DNA of 6,674 bases, from positions 1-6,674 of the forward strand of contig SFPH01000049.1 in assembly GCA_004552115.1 (NCBI GenBank). Reading direction: 5' to 3'. Each line of letters begins with the position of its first letter. The stretch's first letter is position 1. Position numbers and translations under genes: made by a program. The notes under the pieces are model-generated. The model was not told where the DNA came from and did not search any database. It was given only the letters and a program-made list of their open reading frames with translations. Origin of the DNA: Bacteroidales bacterium. Lineage in GTDB: Bacteria; Bacteroidota; Bacteroidia; Bacteroidales; UBA932. Shown piece by piece: positions 5,731 to 6,674 of this stretch.

Positions 5731-6674
5731 ATGCTGAAAACATCGAGGTACTTCACATTTGCCCTTTCTGTGGCAGCAGTTCTCGCCCTCGCAGCCTGCG
5801 AAGACAAGAATACGGAAACAAAAATTGACGCTCCGGAACTCAACAATTCTTTCGCATTCGGAAGCGAAACAAGCAAAATCAAATCTGTCGTCTATTCTCC
5901 GGAAGAAGACGGGAGATTCACAAAGTTCTATTTTTCACCTACTGAGGGACTCACTGACGAAGAGAGCATGGTCCTGTATGACGATGCGATTGTCATAACG
6001 GCCAGTTCCGCAGACGGCACTATCGATTTCGGCGAAGCCGGCAATGAGCTGGAATATGGAGATTTCTCCATCAGCTCAGCTACAGCGGCATCCTTCAGCA
6101 AACTTTTCGTATCACTTAAGCTTGATTCACCGACCGAGGTGACATTGAGCATTGATGCGGAGAAAGAGGATGGCAGGACCCTCAAATGCGAATATTCAGG
6201 GCGATGCACCAGATGGCCGGAGGAGGAAGCGGCTGCCGACGTAGTCCTTGATGCCGTCATCATGGCCAAGTGCCTCGGCAAGATGGAAACCAAGTCGGAG
6301 CAGGGTGAGGATATCTACAACTATTACATCCTCCTCACCGATGCGGATTACACATTGAACAAATCCGACCTGACCATCAACGAGGCCGGAACCGTACTCT
6401 GCCTCGACCTCTATTCAGTAATGGTCGATCCGCCTCACAAACTGGTGATTCCGACAGGTGAATTCAACCTCAGCGACAAGAGCATCGACAAAAGTTACGG
6501 CATCAAGTACAGCTGCGTCGGTCTCTACAATGACAGCGGAGTCCGGACTACGGTTCTCGAACTGGACGGTCCTGTGACCATCGAGAGAGACGGAGGAAAC
6601 CTTCATATCACGGCATATGGCATTGACGAGAAACTCAAGAGGGTCAAGCTGGAGTACTCCGGCGAGGATTTCTA
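5731..6674 (+). CDS. Surface lipoprotein with two tandem beta-rich modules (3' end outside window)
   Basis: An open frame of 314 codons that continues past the window end. The signal peptide MLKTSRYFTFALSVAAVLALAAC ends at lipidated Cys23. The residues after it, Glu-Asp-Lys, are acidic, as in the Bacteroidota lipoprotein export signal, so surface display is likely. I do not recognise the family. Two modules of about 150 residues can be seen: module 1 (about 45-157) ends in TLKCEYSG (150-157), and module 2 (about 169-311) ends in RVKLEYSG (304-311), with the two EYSG motifs exactly 154 residues apart. Module 2 contains YNYYILLTDADYTL and GTVLCLDLYS, a pattern of repeated beta domains seen in other Bacteroidota lipoproteins, from memory. 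The ATG at 5731 has an AT-rich leader. Because a terminator precedes it, it forms a separate transcription unit. Function unknown; ligand binding is only a guess. Confidence 0.85.
   Translation, partial: MLKTSRYFTFALSVAAVLALAACEDKNTETKIDAPELNNSFAFGSETSKIKSVVYSPEEDGRFTKFYFSPTEGLTDEESMVLYDDAIVITASSADGTIDFGEAGNELEYGDFSISSATAASFSKLFVSLKLDSPTEVTLSIDAEKEDGRTLKCEYSGRCTRWPEEEAAADVVLDAVIMAKCLGKMETKSEQGEDIYNYYILLTDADYTLNKSDLTINEAGTVLCLDLYSVMVDPPHKLVIPTGEFNLSDKSIDKSYGIKYSCVGLYNDSGVRTTVLELDGPVTIERDGGNLHITAYGIDEKLKRVKLEYSGEDF

Noticed and set aside
1..6674. A defence, mobile or biosynthetic system
   Set aside because: No nuclease, transposase, integrase, CRISPR repeat, terminal repeats or biosynthetic enzyme cluster can be seen; the window is housekeeping genes followed by surface lipoproteins.

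Overview
The window looks like a chromosomal segment from a Bacteroidales bacterium with moderate to high GC for the order, most likely a gut-associated lineage. This rests on three things: three type II (lipoprotein) signal peptides in a row on proteins with fimbrillin-like, BACON and PL29-N-terminal/collagen-like architectures; promoter boxes of the Bacteroidota TTTG / TAnnTTTG type; and translation starts with AT-rich leaders instead of Shine-Dalgarno sites. Family level (Rikenellaceae/Alistipes-like or Cryptobacteroides-like) is only a guess.

Layout. Positions 1-525 (minus) hold the N-terminal 175 codons of mutL. It follows, one base apart, a 97-residue single-pass membrane protein (527-820, minus) that starts with an RPRYYDP-type motif. 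A divergent intergenic region (821-1006) separates these from ispf on the plus strand (1007-1525), an enzyme of the MEP isoprenoid pathway. A tRNA-Ser(CGA) gene (1611-1699) with a near-perfect Bacteroidota promoter follows. Two bases after its 3' end begins a low-molecular-weight protein tyrosine phosphatase (1702-2187). From 2219 the window changes to surface biology: a coiled-coil/collagen-like lipoprotein (2219-3202) and a 771-residue fimbrillin-like plus BACON lipoprotein (3236-5551), closed by a strong intrinsic terminator (5579-5616). An AT-rich regulatory region with inverted repeats then leads into a third lipoprotein (5731 to the window end, partial).

How the genes relate. The left half is housekeeping (mismatch repair, isoprenoid synthesis, serine tRNA, phosphatase). 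The right half encodes exported lipoproteins that are probably displayed on the outer membrane and take part in adhesion or glycan/protein binding; no SusC/SusD pair, glycoside hydrolase or anti-sigma pair is visible here, so a polysaccharide utilisation role cannot be claimed. No terminator or clear promoter is visible between the tRNA and the terminator at 5579, so the tRNA, the phosphatase and the first two lipoproteins could share readthrough transcription. I see no CRISPR array, insertion sequence, phage gene or clear defence system, and nothing that on its own amounts to a new biological system. The most unusual points are the tRNA/phosphatase junction and the modular make-up of the lipoproteins.
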